64,000 nucleotides of DNA from Emticicia aquatilis (GTDB lineage: Bacteria > Bacteroidota > Bacteroidia > Cytophagales > Spirosomataceae). The notes below the pieces were generated by a model that did no database searches, was not told the origin of the DNA, and saw nothing but the letters and a program-made list of their open reading frames with translations. Positions 42,813 through 51,292 of this stretch are shown here, in pieces. The stretch spans positions 42,134 through 106,133 of the forward strand of contig NZ_BMKK01000017.1 of the NCBI RefSeq assembly GCF_014644295.1, in the 5' to 3' direction. A program made the translations under genes and the position numbers. Numbering within the stretch: position 1 is the stretch's first letter; each line of letters starts with the position of its first letter.

Positions 42813-43298
42813 ATGCCCAATTTTATTGCACAAAATGCCACTGTGGTTGGCAAGGTATCGCTCGGCGAAGATTCGTCAGTTTGGTATTCGGCCGTTATTC
42901 GTGCTGATGTTGAAGAAATTATTATCGGGAAACGCACCAATATTCAAGAAGGAGCAATTCTGCACGCCGATTTTGGCGAACCAACCATCATTGGTGACGA
43001 TGTAACGGTAGGCCACGGAGCAATCGTTCATGGTGCGATTGTAGGTGATGGTACGCTCATCGGTATGCGTTCTACGATTCTGAACCGAGCAAAAATCGGT
43101 AAACATTGCATCATCGGAGCATGTGCTTTAGTAACCGAAGGTATGGAGATTCCTGACTATTCGATGGTTTTGGGAGTACCCGCCAAGGTTGTCAAGCAAT
43201 TACCTACCGAGTATGCCGAAAAGCTATTGATGAGTGCTTCTCACTACGTAGAAATGGCCAAAAAGCATCAATCAGGCGAGTTTAAGTCGATTCAATAA
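42813..43298 (+). CDS. Gamma-carbonic-anhydrase-family protein
   Basis: The 161-residue protein forms a left-handed beta-helix from hexapeptide repeats (IIIGKRTNIQEGAIL, IIGDDVTVGHGAIVHGAIV, LIGMRSTILNRAKIG). The three zinc-ligand histidines are in place (H51, H68, H73), followed by a C-terminal helix. Members are YrdA/CamH-type gamma carbonic anhydrases or related metal-binding acyl-transfer-like proteins. No signal peptide is seen, so it is cytoplasmic. Its tight 6-base spacing behind haloperoxidase 4 suggests co-expression, though this family is also a common housekeeping gene. Confidence 0.92.
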   Translation: MPNFIAQNATVVGKVSLGEDSSVWYSAVIRADVEEIIIGKRTNIQEGAILHADFGEPTIIGDDVTVGHGAIVHGAIVGDGTLIGMRSTILNRAKIGKHCIIGACALVTEGMEIPDYSMVLGVPAKVVKQLPTEYAEKLLMSASHYVEMAKKHQSGEFKSIQ

Positions 43299-43323
43299 AA
43301 TACTCAAAAAACGCTCTATTCAG

Positions 43324-43345
43324 TTTAGCATGATTTTTGTTTAAG
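43324..43345 (+). promoter_or_regulatory. TTTAGCATGATTTTTG motif before haloperoxidase 5
   Basis: TTTAGCATGATTTTTG is identical to 56074-56089. The overlapping ATTTTTGTTTAAG (43333-43345) is identical to 44987-44999 before haloperoxidase 6. The TTTTTG may serve as a -33 box. Confidence 0.5.
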
Positions 43346-43499
43346 TGATTAAACGGTAGCTTATATTTTTCAAATGCCTTATAATCAGTCGATTGTAAGG
43401 TATTATTGTTTATAGTCCAACTTTATCTTTGGCAAGATAATTGCTTTATCAATATGTATTGAGGAATCTTAAGAAATTGACTATTTAATTGTTCTGATT

Positions 43500-44873
43500 A
43501 TGAATGAATGTTCTACACATTTCTTCTACAAGAAATTCTATATAGCTATAAGGTCATTGGCCTTTTTTGTTTTAGCTGCTGTTTTGTTCACTTCCTGTAA
43601 AGATAAAACTACCGAAGAGCCAACGCCAACAACGCTTTCAAAAGCAACAAGCGAATTTAATGCTGATATTGCTACTCGTTGGACCGACTTACAGCTTCAA
43701 CTCATCAAATCAACACCGGGCTATGCACCGCCAGTAGCGGCTCGTACTTTGGGCTATACAAGCCTTGCTTTGTACGAAAGTGTGGTTTATGGAATGCCAA
43801 ATTATCAATCATTGGTTGGCCAAGTAAATGGTCTAACATCATTGCCAAAGCCCGACCTTACGAAAGAATATAATTGGGGTTTAGCTGCCAATGCCGCTCT
43901 CAGTACTTTGATTACGGAAATGTACGCTACTACCAATGATGCAAATAAACGAGCCATTGACTCGTTGCGTCGTAATATCGAAAGTGTGATTCGTATTGCT
44001 ATTGATAATCAGCCTGTTACCGACCGCTCAAATACTTTTGGGGCAGAAATCGGCAAGGCTATTTGGGAGTATTCAAAGACTGATGGCGGACACCAAGGGT
44101 GGAGTAATAACTTCCCGACTGATTATAAAGTACCAGTAGGCGTTGGTTTTTGGGAGCCAACAAGTGCTACACAAAAGATACCTTTACTGCCATATTGGGG
44201 CAAAAATCGCACTTTTTCGTCATTAAACATGACAACCAATCCAACGGCTCCAGTTTCTTTCTCATTCAAGGAAACTTCTGATATGTTCAAACTCGCAAAA
44301 GAAGTATATGATGTAGGAAAAGCCCTAACGACTGAGCAAAAAGCTATTGCCGACTTTTGGGCCGATGGTGGAAGCACAATTACTCCACCAGGGCATCATT
44401 TTAATATTGCTAACATTGTTCTGAAAAAAGAGAAAGTAAAACTCGATAAAGTAGCCGAAGTATATGCCAAAGTTGGAATGGCCGTAAATGATGCTTTTAT
44501 TTCGTGTTGGCGTTGTAAATACACCTACAATCTGATGCGTCCTATTACTTACATTCGTCAGGCAATCGACCCAAAATGGTCACCGTTGTTGGCAACTCCG
44601 CCATTTCCAGAATATTCTTCGGGACACTCGTCGGGCTCGGGGGCGGCTTCCGAAACATTAACATCTATCTTTGGCGATAATTACGCATTTACGGATAATA
44701 CTCATACAGGCAAATATCCTGATAGAAACTTTAAGTCCTTCTATGAATATGCCAATGAGGCCACAATTTCACGCTTATACGGTGGAATCCACTATCGTCA
44801 AGGCAACGAAAACGGTCAAAAGAATGGCAAGGAAATTGCAAAGAATATTTTGAAACTGAAATTCACGAAATAG
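43500..44873 (+). CDS. Vanadium-dependent haloperoxidase-like lipoprotein 5 (Asp-less)
   Basis: The 457-residue exported protein has lipobox FTSC. It retains K340, R347-P348, SSGH at 373-376 (Ser for Pro), SR at 424-425 and H431, but the conserved Asp four residues after that His is Gly435 (HYRQG). In characterised enzymes that Asp supports the vanadate-binding His, so activity may be altered. TPPGHHFNIA is present. It is probably monocistronic, since spacers of about 200 bases lie on both sides. Confidence 0.9.
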   Translation: MNECSTHFFYKKFYIAIRSLAFFVLAAVLFTSCKDKTTEEPTPTTLSKATSEFNADIATRWTDLQLQLIKSTPGYAPPVAARTLGYTSLALYESVVYGMPNYQSLVGQVNGLTSLPKPDLTKEYNWGLAANAALSTLITEMYATTNDANKRAIDSLRRNIESVIRIAIDNQPVTDRSNTFGAEIGKAIWEYSKTDGGHQGWSNNFPTDYKVPVGVGFWEPTSATQKIPLLPYWGKNRTFSSLNMTTNPTAPVSFSFKETSDMFKLAKEVYDVGKALTTEQKAIADFWADGGSTITPPGHHFNIANIVLKKEKVKLDKVAEVYAKVGMAVNDAFISCWRCKYTYNLMRPITYIRQAIDPKWSPLLATPPFPEYSSGHSSGSGAASETLTSIFGDNYAFTDNTHTGKYPDRNFKSFYEYANEATISRLYGGIHYRQGNENGQKNGKEIAKNILKLKFTK

Positions 44874-44986
44874 GGACATATAGTACACTGTCAACAGTTG
44901 GCATTCACAGAAAATACTTTTTCTATCGACCGTTAACCATTGACTATGGACTTACAAAGATTTTATACACGATGATTTCTTAATTT

Positions 44987-44999
44987 ATTTTTGTTTAAG
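44987..44999 (+). promoter_or_regulatory. ATTTTTGTTTAAG motif before haloperoxidase 6
   Basis: Exact 13-base match to 43333-43345 upstream of paralogue 5. A TATTTTTG -7-like box overlaps its start. Confidence 0.4.
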
Positions 45000-45009
45000 C
45001 TCTGCCGAT

Positions 45010-45046
45010 ACCCCGATGGACACTCGAAAAGAGTACCATCGGTGGT
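45010..45046 (+). other. Strong hairpin in the leader of haloperoxidase 6
   Basis: ACC-CCGATGG pairs with CCATCGG-GGT (one bulged T), with an inner ACTC/GAGT stem and an A-rich loop. It is 56 bases before the ATG. There is no U tract directly behind it, so a leader structure is more likely than a simple terminator. Confidence 0.55.
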
Positions 45047-45101
45047 AACGGCTACTTAATCAAAAATTTTTTGTTTTAGAAATCAATTCGTAAATTTGAT
45101 T

Positions 45102-46433
45102 ATGCTTACTCAACAAAACATATCAAACAAGTTAAGAAAAGTAGCCATATTGGCTCTTAGCTTTGTGATGTTTTTGATTGAAGTAGCTTTCTCGCAAAAA
45201 CCTGCCAAAGAATACTCAAATGAAGTAGCTGTGGCATGGTTTAATCTACAATTAGGATTAATTCCTACAACCTCTGGTTTTTCGCCTCCAGTGGCTTCCC
45301 GAGCATTGGGTTATTCTGGTCTTACACTTTATGAATCGTTGGTCAACGGAATGCCCGAATATCAATCGCTTGTGGGTGTTTTGAATGAATTTAAGACAAG
45401 TCCAAAAATTGAGGCTGGAAGAAACTACCACTGGATTCTGGCTGCCAATGCCGCCCAAGCGGCCATCATCAAGAGCCTTTATGCCAATACATCGAAAATC
45501 AATTTGGTAAAAATTGATTCTTTGAAAGGTGTTTTTGAACGAAAATATCAAAATGACGTCGATAAAGAAACTGCTTTACGTTCCATCAAATTTGGCGAAG
45601 CCGTAGCCAAAGCGGTCTTTGATTATTCAAAAAGCGATGGCGGACACGAAGGCTACGAGAAGAATTTTCCGAAAGATTATAAGCCAGCTACCGGTGCTTG
45701 TGTTTGGACACCCACTGGCGAGCAGCAGATTCCTCTTCAACCGTATTGGGGGCAAAATCGTCCGTTCGTAAAAGGCGATGCCGATTTTGAATTACCCACG
45801 CCACCACGTTGTGAAGCCAGTATTTCGTCGGTGATGTACTCACAAGCCTTAGAGGTTTATAGTGCAGGAAAAAATCTTTCGCCCGAACAAACAATGATTG
45901 CAAAATACTGGTCAGATGATGCAGGAAAAACGTTTACTCCACCCGGCCATGCAGTTTCGATTGCTTCACAGATTATCGTGGCCGAAAAGCTTAAATTAGA
46001 CCGTACGGCAGAAGTTTTTTGTAAAGTAGGCATTGCCGCTGCCGATGCTTTTATTTCGTGCTGGAAATGCAAGTTTATGCACAACGTGCTTCGTCCAGTT
46101 TCGTATATTCGCACAACCATTGACCGTACATGGACACCCCTGCTCGACACACCACCTTTTCCTGAATATACTTCTGGTCATGCCTCAGTATCGGGGGCAA
46201 CTGCCCAAGTATTATCCGATTTATTTGGTTTCAATTATCGTTTCACCGACAATTCTCACACTGGCAGAGGCTTCAAACCTCGCTCGTTCGAATCATTCTT
46301 TGAATTTGCCGATGAAGCTGCTTTATCTCGCCTTTACGGTGGTATTCACTACCGAAATTCTAACGAACAAGGCCTAAAAAATGGCAAACGTATTGGTAAG
46401 AATGTTTGTGAGTTGAAGTTTAAGAGAGGGTAG
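45102..46433 (+). CDS. Vanadium-dependent haloperoxidase-like protein 6 (Asp-less)
   Basis: The 443-residue protein, from the ATG at 45102, has a Sec signal peptide ending AFSQ and no lipobox. It retains K324, R331-P332, TSGH at 357-360 (Thr for Pro), SR at 409-410 and H416, but Ser420 replaces the Asp of the final motif (HYRNS). TPPGHAVSIA is present. Its closest relative in the window is paralogue 5, with which it shares the altered motif and the FPEY(S/T)SGH form. A TTG two codons upstream is in frame but unlikely. Confidence 0.9.
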   Translation: MLTQQNISNKLRKVAILALSFVMFLIEVAFSQKPAKEYSNEVAVAWFNLQLGLIPTTSGFSPPVASRALGYSGLTLYESLVNGMPEYQSLVGVLNEFKTSPKIEAGRNYHWILAANAAQAAIIKSLYANTSKINLVKIDSLKGVFERKYQNDVDKETALRSIKFGEAVAKAVFDYSKSDGGHEGYEKNFPKDYKPATGACVWTPTGEQQIPLQPYWGQNRPFVKGDADFELPTPPRCEASISSVMYSQALEVYSAGKNLSPEQTMIAKYWSDDAGKTFTPPGHAVSIASQIIVAEKLKLDRTAEVFCKVGIAAADAFISCWKCKFMHNVLRPVSYIRTTIDRTWTPLLDTPPFPEYTSGHASVSGATAQVLSDLFGFNYRFTDNSHTGRGFKPRSFESFFEFADEAALSRLYGGIHYRNSNEQGLKNGKRIGKNVCELKFKRG

Positions 46434-46593
46434 TAAATCAGTAGTTCCTTCGTAATAGTTTTGTGTAAACTATTACACGCAGTTTCTTTCAATTATAATT
46501 TGTTCTAAAGGTAAATTGTTGTTAATCAATAATTTATGTTGCACTGCTATGCTAAAAGTTGATTTTAAAACCATCTAAATATACTCAACCAAC

Positions 46594-46935
46594 ATGGAAA
46601 ACAACGAAAGTAATCCACAAGAAATCGTAGATAAAATATACGATTATGCCGCCAACGAACTGCTACATGCTAAAAAAGACCCCGAAGATGTAAAACAACT
46701 ACTTCAAGAAAAAGGAATTGATGCTGATACTGCTTCTACGATAGTTGAAAATCTTGTAGAACAAATAAGTGAACTAAAACGAGAGCAAGCAAAAAAAGAT
46801 ATGTTGTATGGGGCATTGTGGTGTGTTGGCGGAACCGTGGCGACTTTAGCAAATATTGGATTTATATTTTGGGGGGCAATTATTTTCGGTGGAATCCAGT
46901 TTTTTAAAGGACTTTATAATTCACAAACAAATTAG
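46594..46935 (+). CDS. Small two-helix membrane protein
   Basis: The 113-residue protein has a soluble helical N-terminal half (residues 8-65, rich in acidic and Lys residues, with VKQLLQEKGIDADTASTIVENL resembling a ubiquitin-associated-like helical bundle). A hydrophobic C-terminal region contains two membrane helices separated by a Gly/Ala turn (YGALWCVGGTVATLAN and FIFWGAIIFGGIQFF). Similar small membrane proteins are widespread in Bacteroidota, without known function. It stands alone. Confidence 0.7.
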   Translation: MENNESNPQEIVDKIYDYAANELLHAKKDPEDVKQLLQEKGIDADTASTIVENLVEQISELKREQAKKDMLYGALWCVGGTVATLANIGFIFWGAIIFGGIQFFKGLYNSQTN

Positions 46936-46961
46936 CCTAATGTTTCTAAGCTGAAAACCTT

Positions 46962-46969
46962 TACCTTTG
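46962..46969 (+). promoter_or_regulatory. -7 box of the alpha/beta hydrolase gene
   Basis: TACCTTTG matches TAnnTTTG, 20 bases before the ATG at 46989. Confidence 0.6.
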
Positions 46970-46988
46970 TGCTTTAAAAAATTAAAAC

Positions 46989-47753
46989 ATGAAGCTTTTT
47001 TTTAGAAAAACGGGCGAAGGCCAGCCGATATTGATTCTACACGGTGTTTTTGGCTCGTCAGATAATTGGTTTTCGATTAGTAAAATGATAGCCGAAAAAG
47101 GCTATGCCGTATATGCCATTGATGCTCGAAATCACGGACAATCGCCTCGTAGTGAAGATTTTAGCTACGAACTAATGGCCGATGATTTAAACGAGTTTAT
47201 CGAAGATAATCAACTCGAAAAGCCTGTAATCATTGGGCATTCGATGGGTGGCAAAACCGTCATGCACTTTGCCATGAAATACCCCGATAAATACTCAAAA
47301 CTCATCGTGGTTGATATTGCTCCTAAGTTTTATCCATCGCATCACGGACATATTATTCAAGGCTTAAATTCGATTGATTTATCAACGCTCACAAATCGTA
47401 ATGAAGCTGATGTTCAGCTATCAAAATACGTAACCAATGCAGGCGAAAAACAATTCTTACTCAAAAACCTTTATCGCACGGAAGATGGTAAGTTTGATTG
47501 GAGAATAAATCTGCCAGTTTTGAGCAGAGAGATTTATCAAATCGGTGGCGATTTTACGGACGCTAAAGAAGTAACCGCCCCAACGTTATTTTTGCGAGGA
47601 AGTGAATCAGGCTATATTTATGATGAAGATATTCCTGTTATAAGAGATATTTTTCCGAATGCTATCGTTCAAACTATCGAAGGTGCTGGGCATTGGGTAC
47701 AAGCCGAAAAACCAGCCGAATTTGTAGCGGCAGTTTTAGATTTCATTAGTTAA
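46989..47753 (+). CDS. Alpha/beta-fold hydrolase (YbfF-like esterase)
   Basis: The 254-residue cytoplasmic hydrolase has oxyanion HGVFGSSDNW at 19-27, the AIDARNHGQSP block, nucleophile S85 in IGHSMGGKT, and a late catalytic His in EGAGHWVQAEKP. This pattern is the YbfF/ABHD11 type of acyl esterase or thioesterase. Length is typical. It converges with the carotenoid-desaturase-like gene across a shared terminator. Confidence 0.92.
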   Translation: MKLFFRKTGEGQPILILHGVFGSSDNWFSISKMIAEKGYAVYAIDARNHGQSPRSEDFSYELMADDLNEFIEDNQLEKPVIIGHSMGGKTVMHFAMKYPDKYSKLIVVDIAPKFYPSHHGHIIQGLNSIDLSTLTNRNEADVQLSKYVTNAGEKQFLLKNLYRTEDGKFDWRINLPVLSREIYQIGGDFTDAKEVTAPTLFLRGSESGYIYDEDIPVIRDIFPNAIVQTIEGAGHWVQAEKPAEFVAAVLDFIS

Positions 47754-47787
47754 AAAATAGAGACGCACCGAATGCGTCTCTATTTTT
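47753..47787. terminator. Bidirectional terminator
   Basis: AAAAATAGAGACGCA pairs with TGCGTCTCTATTTTT over 15 bp around a 5-base loop. It overlaps the stop codons of both convergent genes. Confidence 0.92.
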
Positions 47788-49243
47788 ATGCTATCATATC
47801 CGCCACAATTTTGGCCGATGAAAGTGCCAGCGGAATCCCACCACCTGGGTGAACGCTACCGCCCACAAAGTACAGGTTTTTAATGTCAGAAGAGAAATTT
47901 GCATGACGCAGAAATGCCGCAAATTTATTGTTAGAACTATTGCCGTATAAAGCTCCTTGGGCCGAAGAAGTACGCATTTCTATGCTTCGAGGGTCAAGAA
48001 TCGACTCGTTTTCTATCAAATTTCCTACGTTTACGCCTAAATTCCTGCTCAATTTATCAATTACATTTTGGCGAGCTTTGGCAATTATTGTATCCCAATC
48101 TTGACCTTCGTTGGCTGGTGCATTGAGCAAAATAAACCAATTTTCGCAACCTTCGGGAGCATCGTCTTTTTTGTATTTCGAGGTAATATTCAGGTAAATT
48201 GTCGGGTCGTGATAAATCGTTTTTTTCTGAAATTGATGCTCAAATTCGGTCTTATAATCATTCGAGAAAAAGATATTGTGCAAGCTCAGTTCTTTAAATT
48301 CTTTCTTGATTCCCCAATAAAAAATCAAACCTGAACCGCTCTTTGCTTGGTTTAAAATTTTATCTGGATGCTTGGCTTTTGGGAGTAGTTTTCGGTACGT
48401 TGGCGTTACATCCATGTTAGAAATTACTTTGTCAAAAGCCAATATTTCGTTATTCAATCTTACATTTTTTACGGTTTTCTCCTCAACAATTATCTCTTCA
48501 ACCTTCGCACCAAAATGAAATTTTACACCTAAATCTTTTGCCAAATTGACCAAACTTTGTGTGATGCCAAACATGCCATCTTTCGGAAAAAAGGCCCCAA
48601 CGTTGTATTCTAAATGCGGAATAATATTGAGCGTCGCAGGAGTCTGATAGGGGTCAGAACCATTGTAAGTAGCATAACGATTGAATAATTGAACGGTTTT
48701 TGATTGTTTGAAAAAACTTTCGTTTGCTTTGTTCATTGTGCCAAAAATGCCCATTTTGGGTAAATTCAGATAACCTCTGAATGCCTTCTTAGAGGTCCAA
48801 GTCGAGAATTTATGCAGCGAATCTTCGAGAAACAGTCCGCTCAGAATTTCATATTTAAAAGCGGCTTCTTTCAAGAATTTTGTGATATTTTCTGCTGGTT
48901 CGCCCAGTTTATTTTCTGCATCTTTAGCAAACTCACTGATGTTGGCCGAAACGTTGAGTCTTGTGCCATCATCCCAAAAATATCGACAAACTTCTGGTAG
49001 TTTGGTGTATTGAAAATAATCAGCAGGATTTCTTCCCGAAAGCTCAAATAATTCGGTAACAAATTGTGGCATCGTGAAAAGCGAAGGCCCAGCATCAAAC
49101 CGATATTCGCCTTGCTGAAACTCACTCAACTTTCCACCAGGGTAAGAATTTGCCTCAAAAATTTCTATTTCATGACCTTTATTAGCCAAACGAATGGCCG
49201 TGGCTATTCCCCCGATACCTGCACCAATTATTGCTACTTTCAT
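47786..49243 (-). CDS. Phytoene-desaturase-family oxidoreductase (CrtD/CrtI-like)
   Basis: The 485-residue FAD enzyme has an N-terminal dinucleotide-binding motif (AIIGAGIGGIATA, residues about 3-15), the EANSYPGGKLSEF second block and the DAGPSLFTMP substrate-side block. The C-terminal signature is YFVGGSVHPGGGIPLALSSAKI. In Bacteroidota, enzymes of this length act in carotenoid synthesis as CrtI or as the 1-hydroxycarotenoid 3,4-desaturase CrtD. Which of these it is cannot be settled, and no other crt gene is in the window. The ATG at 49243 is used rather than a TTG one codon upstream. Confidence 0.9.
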   Translation of the reverse strand: MKVAIIGAGIGGIATAIRLANKGHEIEIFEANSYPGGKLSEFQQGEYRFDAGPSLFTMPQFVTELFELSGRNPADYFQYTKLPEVCRYFWDDGTRLNVSANISEFAKDAENKLGEPAENITKFLKEAAFKYEILSGLFLEDSLHKFSTWTSKKAFRGYLNLPKMGIFGTMNKANESFFKQSKTVQLFNRYATYNGSDPYQTPATLNIIPHLEYNVGAFFPKDGMFGITQSLVNLAKDLGVKFHFGAKVEEIIVEEKTVKNVRLNNEILAFDKVISNMDVTPTYRKLLPKAKHPDKILNQAKSGSGLIFYWGIKKEFKELSLHNIFFSNDYKTEFEHQFQKKTIYHDPTIYLNITSKYKKDDAPEGCENWFILLNAPANEGQDWDTIIAKARQNVIDKLSRNLGVNVGNLIENESILDPRSIEMRTSSAQGALYGNSSNNKFAAFLRHANFSSDIKNLYFVGGSVHPGGGIPLALSSAKIVADMIA

Positions 49244-49462
49244 CAATTAAAAATCCTTTTGTTTGTAATATAACATTTTATCCGAAGCTTGTGTTAGAAG
49301 TTTTACTTAAAAAATACTTCTTGCTTGTTATGATAGATTCTATATCTACTAAAATATTAAAAATATCAACAAAATTGAGATTTTTTGCTTATTTTGCGTC
49401 TCAATTAGAAATATACCCTTAAATCATAAAATCAATTAAACTCTATAAGAGTAGAACCACCA

Positions 49463-50626
49463 ATGGCAAAATTATTGATTGTTGATGACGAAAAAAGTAT
49501 CCGAGATGCCCTTCGTGACATTTTGGAATATGAAGAGTACGAAGTAGATGAAGCAAAAGATGGAGAGGAAGGACTTGAAATGGTGCTGAAAACACAGTAC
49601 GATGTAGCCCTTTGCGACATTAAAATGCCTAAATTAGATGGACTCGAAATGCTGTTGAAAGCCAAAGAAGAAGGAGTAATGACTCAGTTTGTTATGATTT
49701 CGGCTTTTGGTAATGTAGAAAACGCTGTGGAGGCAACCAAAAGAGGAGCCTTTGATTTCATTACAAAACCACCTGATTTGAATCGTCTGCTCGTAACGGT
49801 ACGCAACGCCATCGAGAAAAGCAAAGACGTAGAAGTAATAAAGGTTCTCAAACGCAGAATCTACAAAATCAACGAAATCGTTGGGGAATCTCCTCTGATT
49901 CAGAAGGTGAAAGAAACCATCGACCGTGTTGCTCCAACTGAGGCTCGTGTACTTATCACGGGGCCGAATGGTTCGGGTAAAGAAATGGTTGCGAAGCAGA
50001 TTCACGAAAAGAGTAACCGCTGTAATCAACCTTCGGTTGAGGTAAACTGTGCGGCTATTCCATCTGAATTGATTGAAAGCGAACTTTTCGGTCACGAAAA
50101 AGGTGCTTTTACTTCGGCCATCAAACAACGTATCGGTAAATTTGAGCAAGCCGATGGCGGTACACTTTTCTTAGATGAGATTGGCGATATGAGCCTTTCG
50201 GCACAAGCAAAAGTGCTTCGTGCATTGCAAGAAAGCAAGATTACCCGTGTAGGCGGCGATAAAGAAATCAAAGTAAACGTACGTGTGATTGCGGCAACGA
50301 ATAAAGATTTACGCAAAGAAATTGCCGAAGGTAATTTCCGTGAAGACTTATTCCACCGTCTGAATGTAATTCCGATTCACGTACCTGCTTTAGCTGACCG
50401 CAAAAATGATATACCTTTATTGGCCGATAAATTCTTGAATGATGTAGCCGAAGAATACGGAGATGCAACGAAAGAATTTGATGCCGATGCAATGGAATAC
50501 ATGAAAAACCTTCCGTGGACAGGGAACGTACGTGAGTTACGTAACGTAGTAGAACGTTTGGTAATTATGTGTGGCCCGACCATCACACTTGATGATGTGA
50601 AACTTTATGCAGGAATTGGTTTCTAA
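49463..50626 (+). CDS. NtrC/NtrX-type response regulator without a DNA-binding domain
   Basis: The 387-residue protein has a receiver domain (DDE at 8-10, phospho-acceptor D52 in CDIKMPKLDG), a linker, and a sigma-54-type AAA+ domain with Walker A (GPNGSGKE, about 167), GAFTSA at 214-219 in place of GAFTGA, and Walker B (GGTLFLDEIGD, about 233). The domain ends with GNVRELRNVVERLVI. The protein stops about 15 residues after the AAA+ domain, so the usual Fis helix-turn-helix is missing. It may act from solution or not through sigma-54. No histidine kinase is next to it. Confidence 0.9.
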   Translation: MAKLLIVDDEKSIRDALRDILEYEEYEVDEAKDGEEGLEMVLKTQYDVALCDIKMPKLDGLEMLLKAKEEGVMTQFVMISAFGNVENAVEATKRGAFDFITKPPDLNRLLVTVRNAIEKSKDVEVIKVLKRRIYKINEIVGESPLIQKVKETIDRVAPTEARVLITGPNGSGKEMVAKQIHEKSNRCNQPSVEVNCAAIPSELIESELFGHEKGAFTSAIKQRIGKFEQADGGTLFLDEIGDMSLSAQAKVLRALQESKITRVGGDKEIKVNVRVIAATNKDLRKEIAEGNFREDLFHRLNVIPIHVPALADRKNDIPLLADKFLNDVAEEYGDATKEFDADAMEYMKNLPWTGNVRELRNVVERLVIMCGPTITLDDVKLYAGIGF

Positions 50627-50651
50627 TTCTATTCTAAGCATTGATAATATT

Positions 50652-50690
50652 AACGTCGGCAAGGTTCAAAATCTTGCCGACGTTTTTTTA
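50652..50690 (+). terminator. Terminator of the NtrC-type gene
   Basis: AACGTCGGCAAG pairs with CTTGCCGACGTT, followed by a T7 run. Confidence 0.92.
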
Positions 50691-50704
50691 TTTCAGACGG
50701 CCTA

Positions 50705-51121
50705 TTAAGAAATACTCAAAGTAGTTCCTGAAAGCGAAACCGTATAAGCAGTAATACTTCCATTTCCTACGCCCGTTCCGTTAGTTTTAAAATACCAATC
50801 GTGGGCCATACACTGAAACTGCCCTTTTGATGAATTATAGATGATTTGGTCTTTTTTCTCATGTGGGCAGGTGCGAGCAATGGCTGCAAAAGCAGCACTT
50901 GTACTGCCAGCGGCAATTCGAGCTAAAACCACGCCGTTTGTTTTGATATACCCACCAACATTGTTGAGTGCAGTAGTAGTTGATAAATCGACGGTAAAGG
51001 CCGAAATAGGAGTGACAGTGTCATCCCCTCCGCAAGAGGTAAGAGCTGCCATCAAAGCGGCACCGCTGAAACCAATTTTCATCAAAAAATCTTTACGTGA
51101 GATTGCTTCTGGATTCTTCAT
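50705..51121 (-). CDS. Rieske [2Fe-2S] lipoprotein
   Basis: The 138-residue protein has an N-terminal signal with ISRKDFLMKIG (Tat-like, single Arg) and a lipobox Cys30 (TSC). Rieske cluster ligands are C85 and H87 (CPH) and C104 and H107 (CMAH), with the usual spacing. It probably shuttles electrons in the periplasm or is a small quinol-oxidase partner. It is monocistronic; no oxygenase or cytochrome gene is beside it. Confidence 0.88.
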   Translation of the reverse strand: MKNPEAISRKDFLMKIGFSGAALMAALTSCGGDDTVTPISAFTVDLSTTTALNNVGGYIKTNGVVLARIAAGSTSAAFAAIARTCPHEKKDQIIYNSSKGQFQCMAHDWYFKTNGTGVGNGSITAYTVSLSGTTLSIS

Positions 51122-51226
51122 AAATAGAAACTTTTTTAAGGTAAATAATAGAAAATGAGTAAAAGTCTATCTATGCAAGAATGGTGTTTTGAATGAGAAG
51201 AATTCGGTTAGTTGAGGTAAGGACGT

Positions 51227-51258
51227 AAAAAAAGGAAGTGCTGGTTGCACCTCCTTCT
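51227..51258 (-). terminator. Terminator of purM
   Basis: On the minus strand AAGGAGGTGC pairs with GCACTTCCTT (imperfect) and is followed by T7, 35 bases past the purM stop. Confidence 0.7.
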
Positions 51259-51292
51259 GAGTATTTGATATATTTAGAATCTTTCTAAAGGA

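Noticed and set aside
45010..45046. Hairpin as a known metabolite riboswitch
   Set aside because: Its sequence and shape matched no riboswitch class I could recognise; only a generic stem-loop is claimed.
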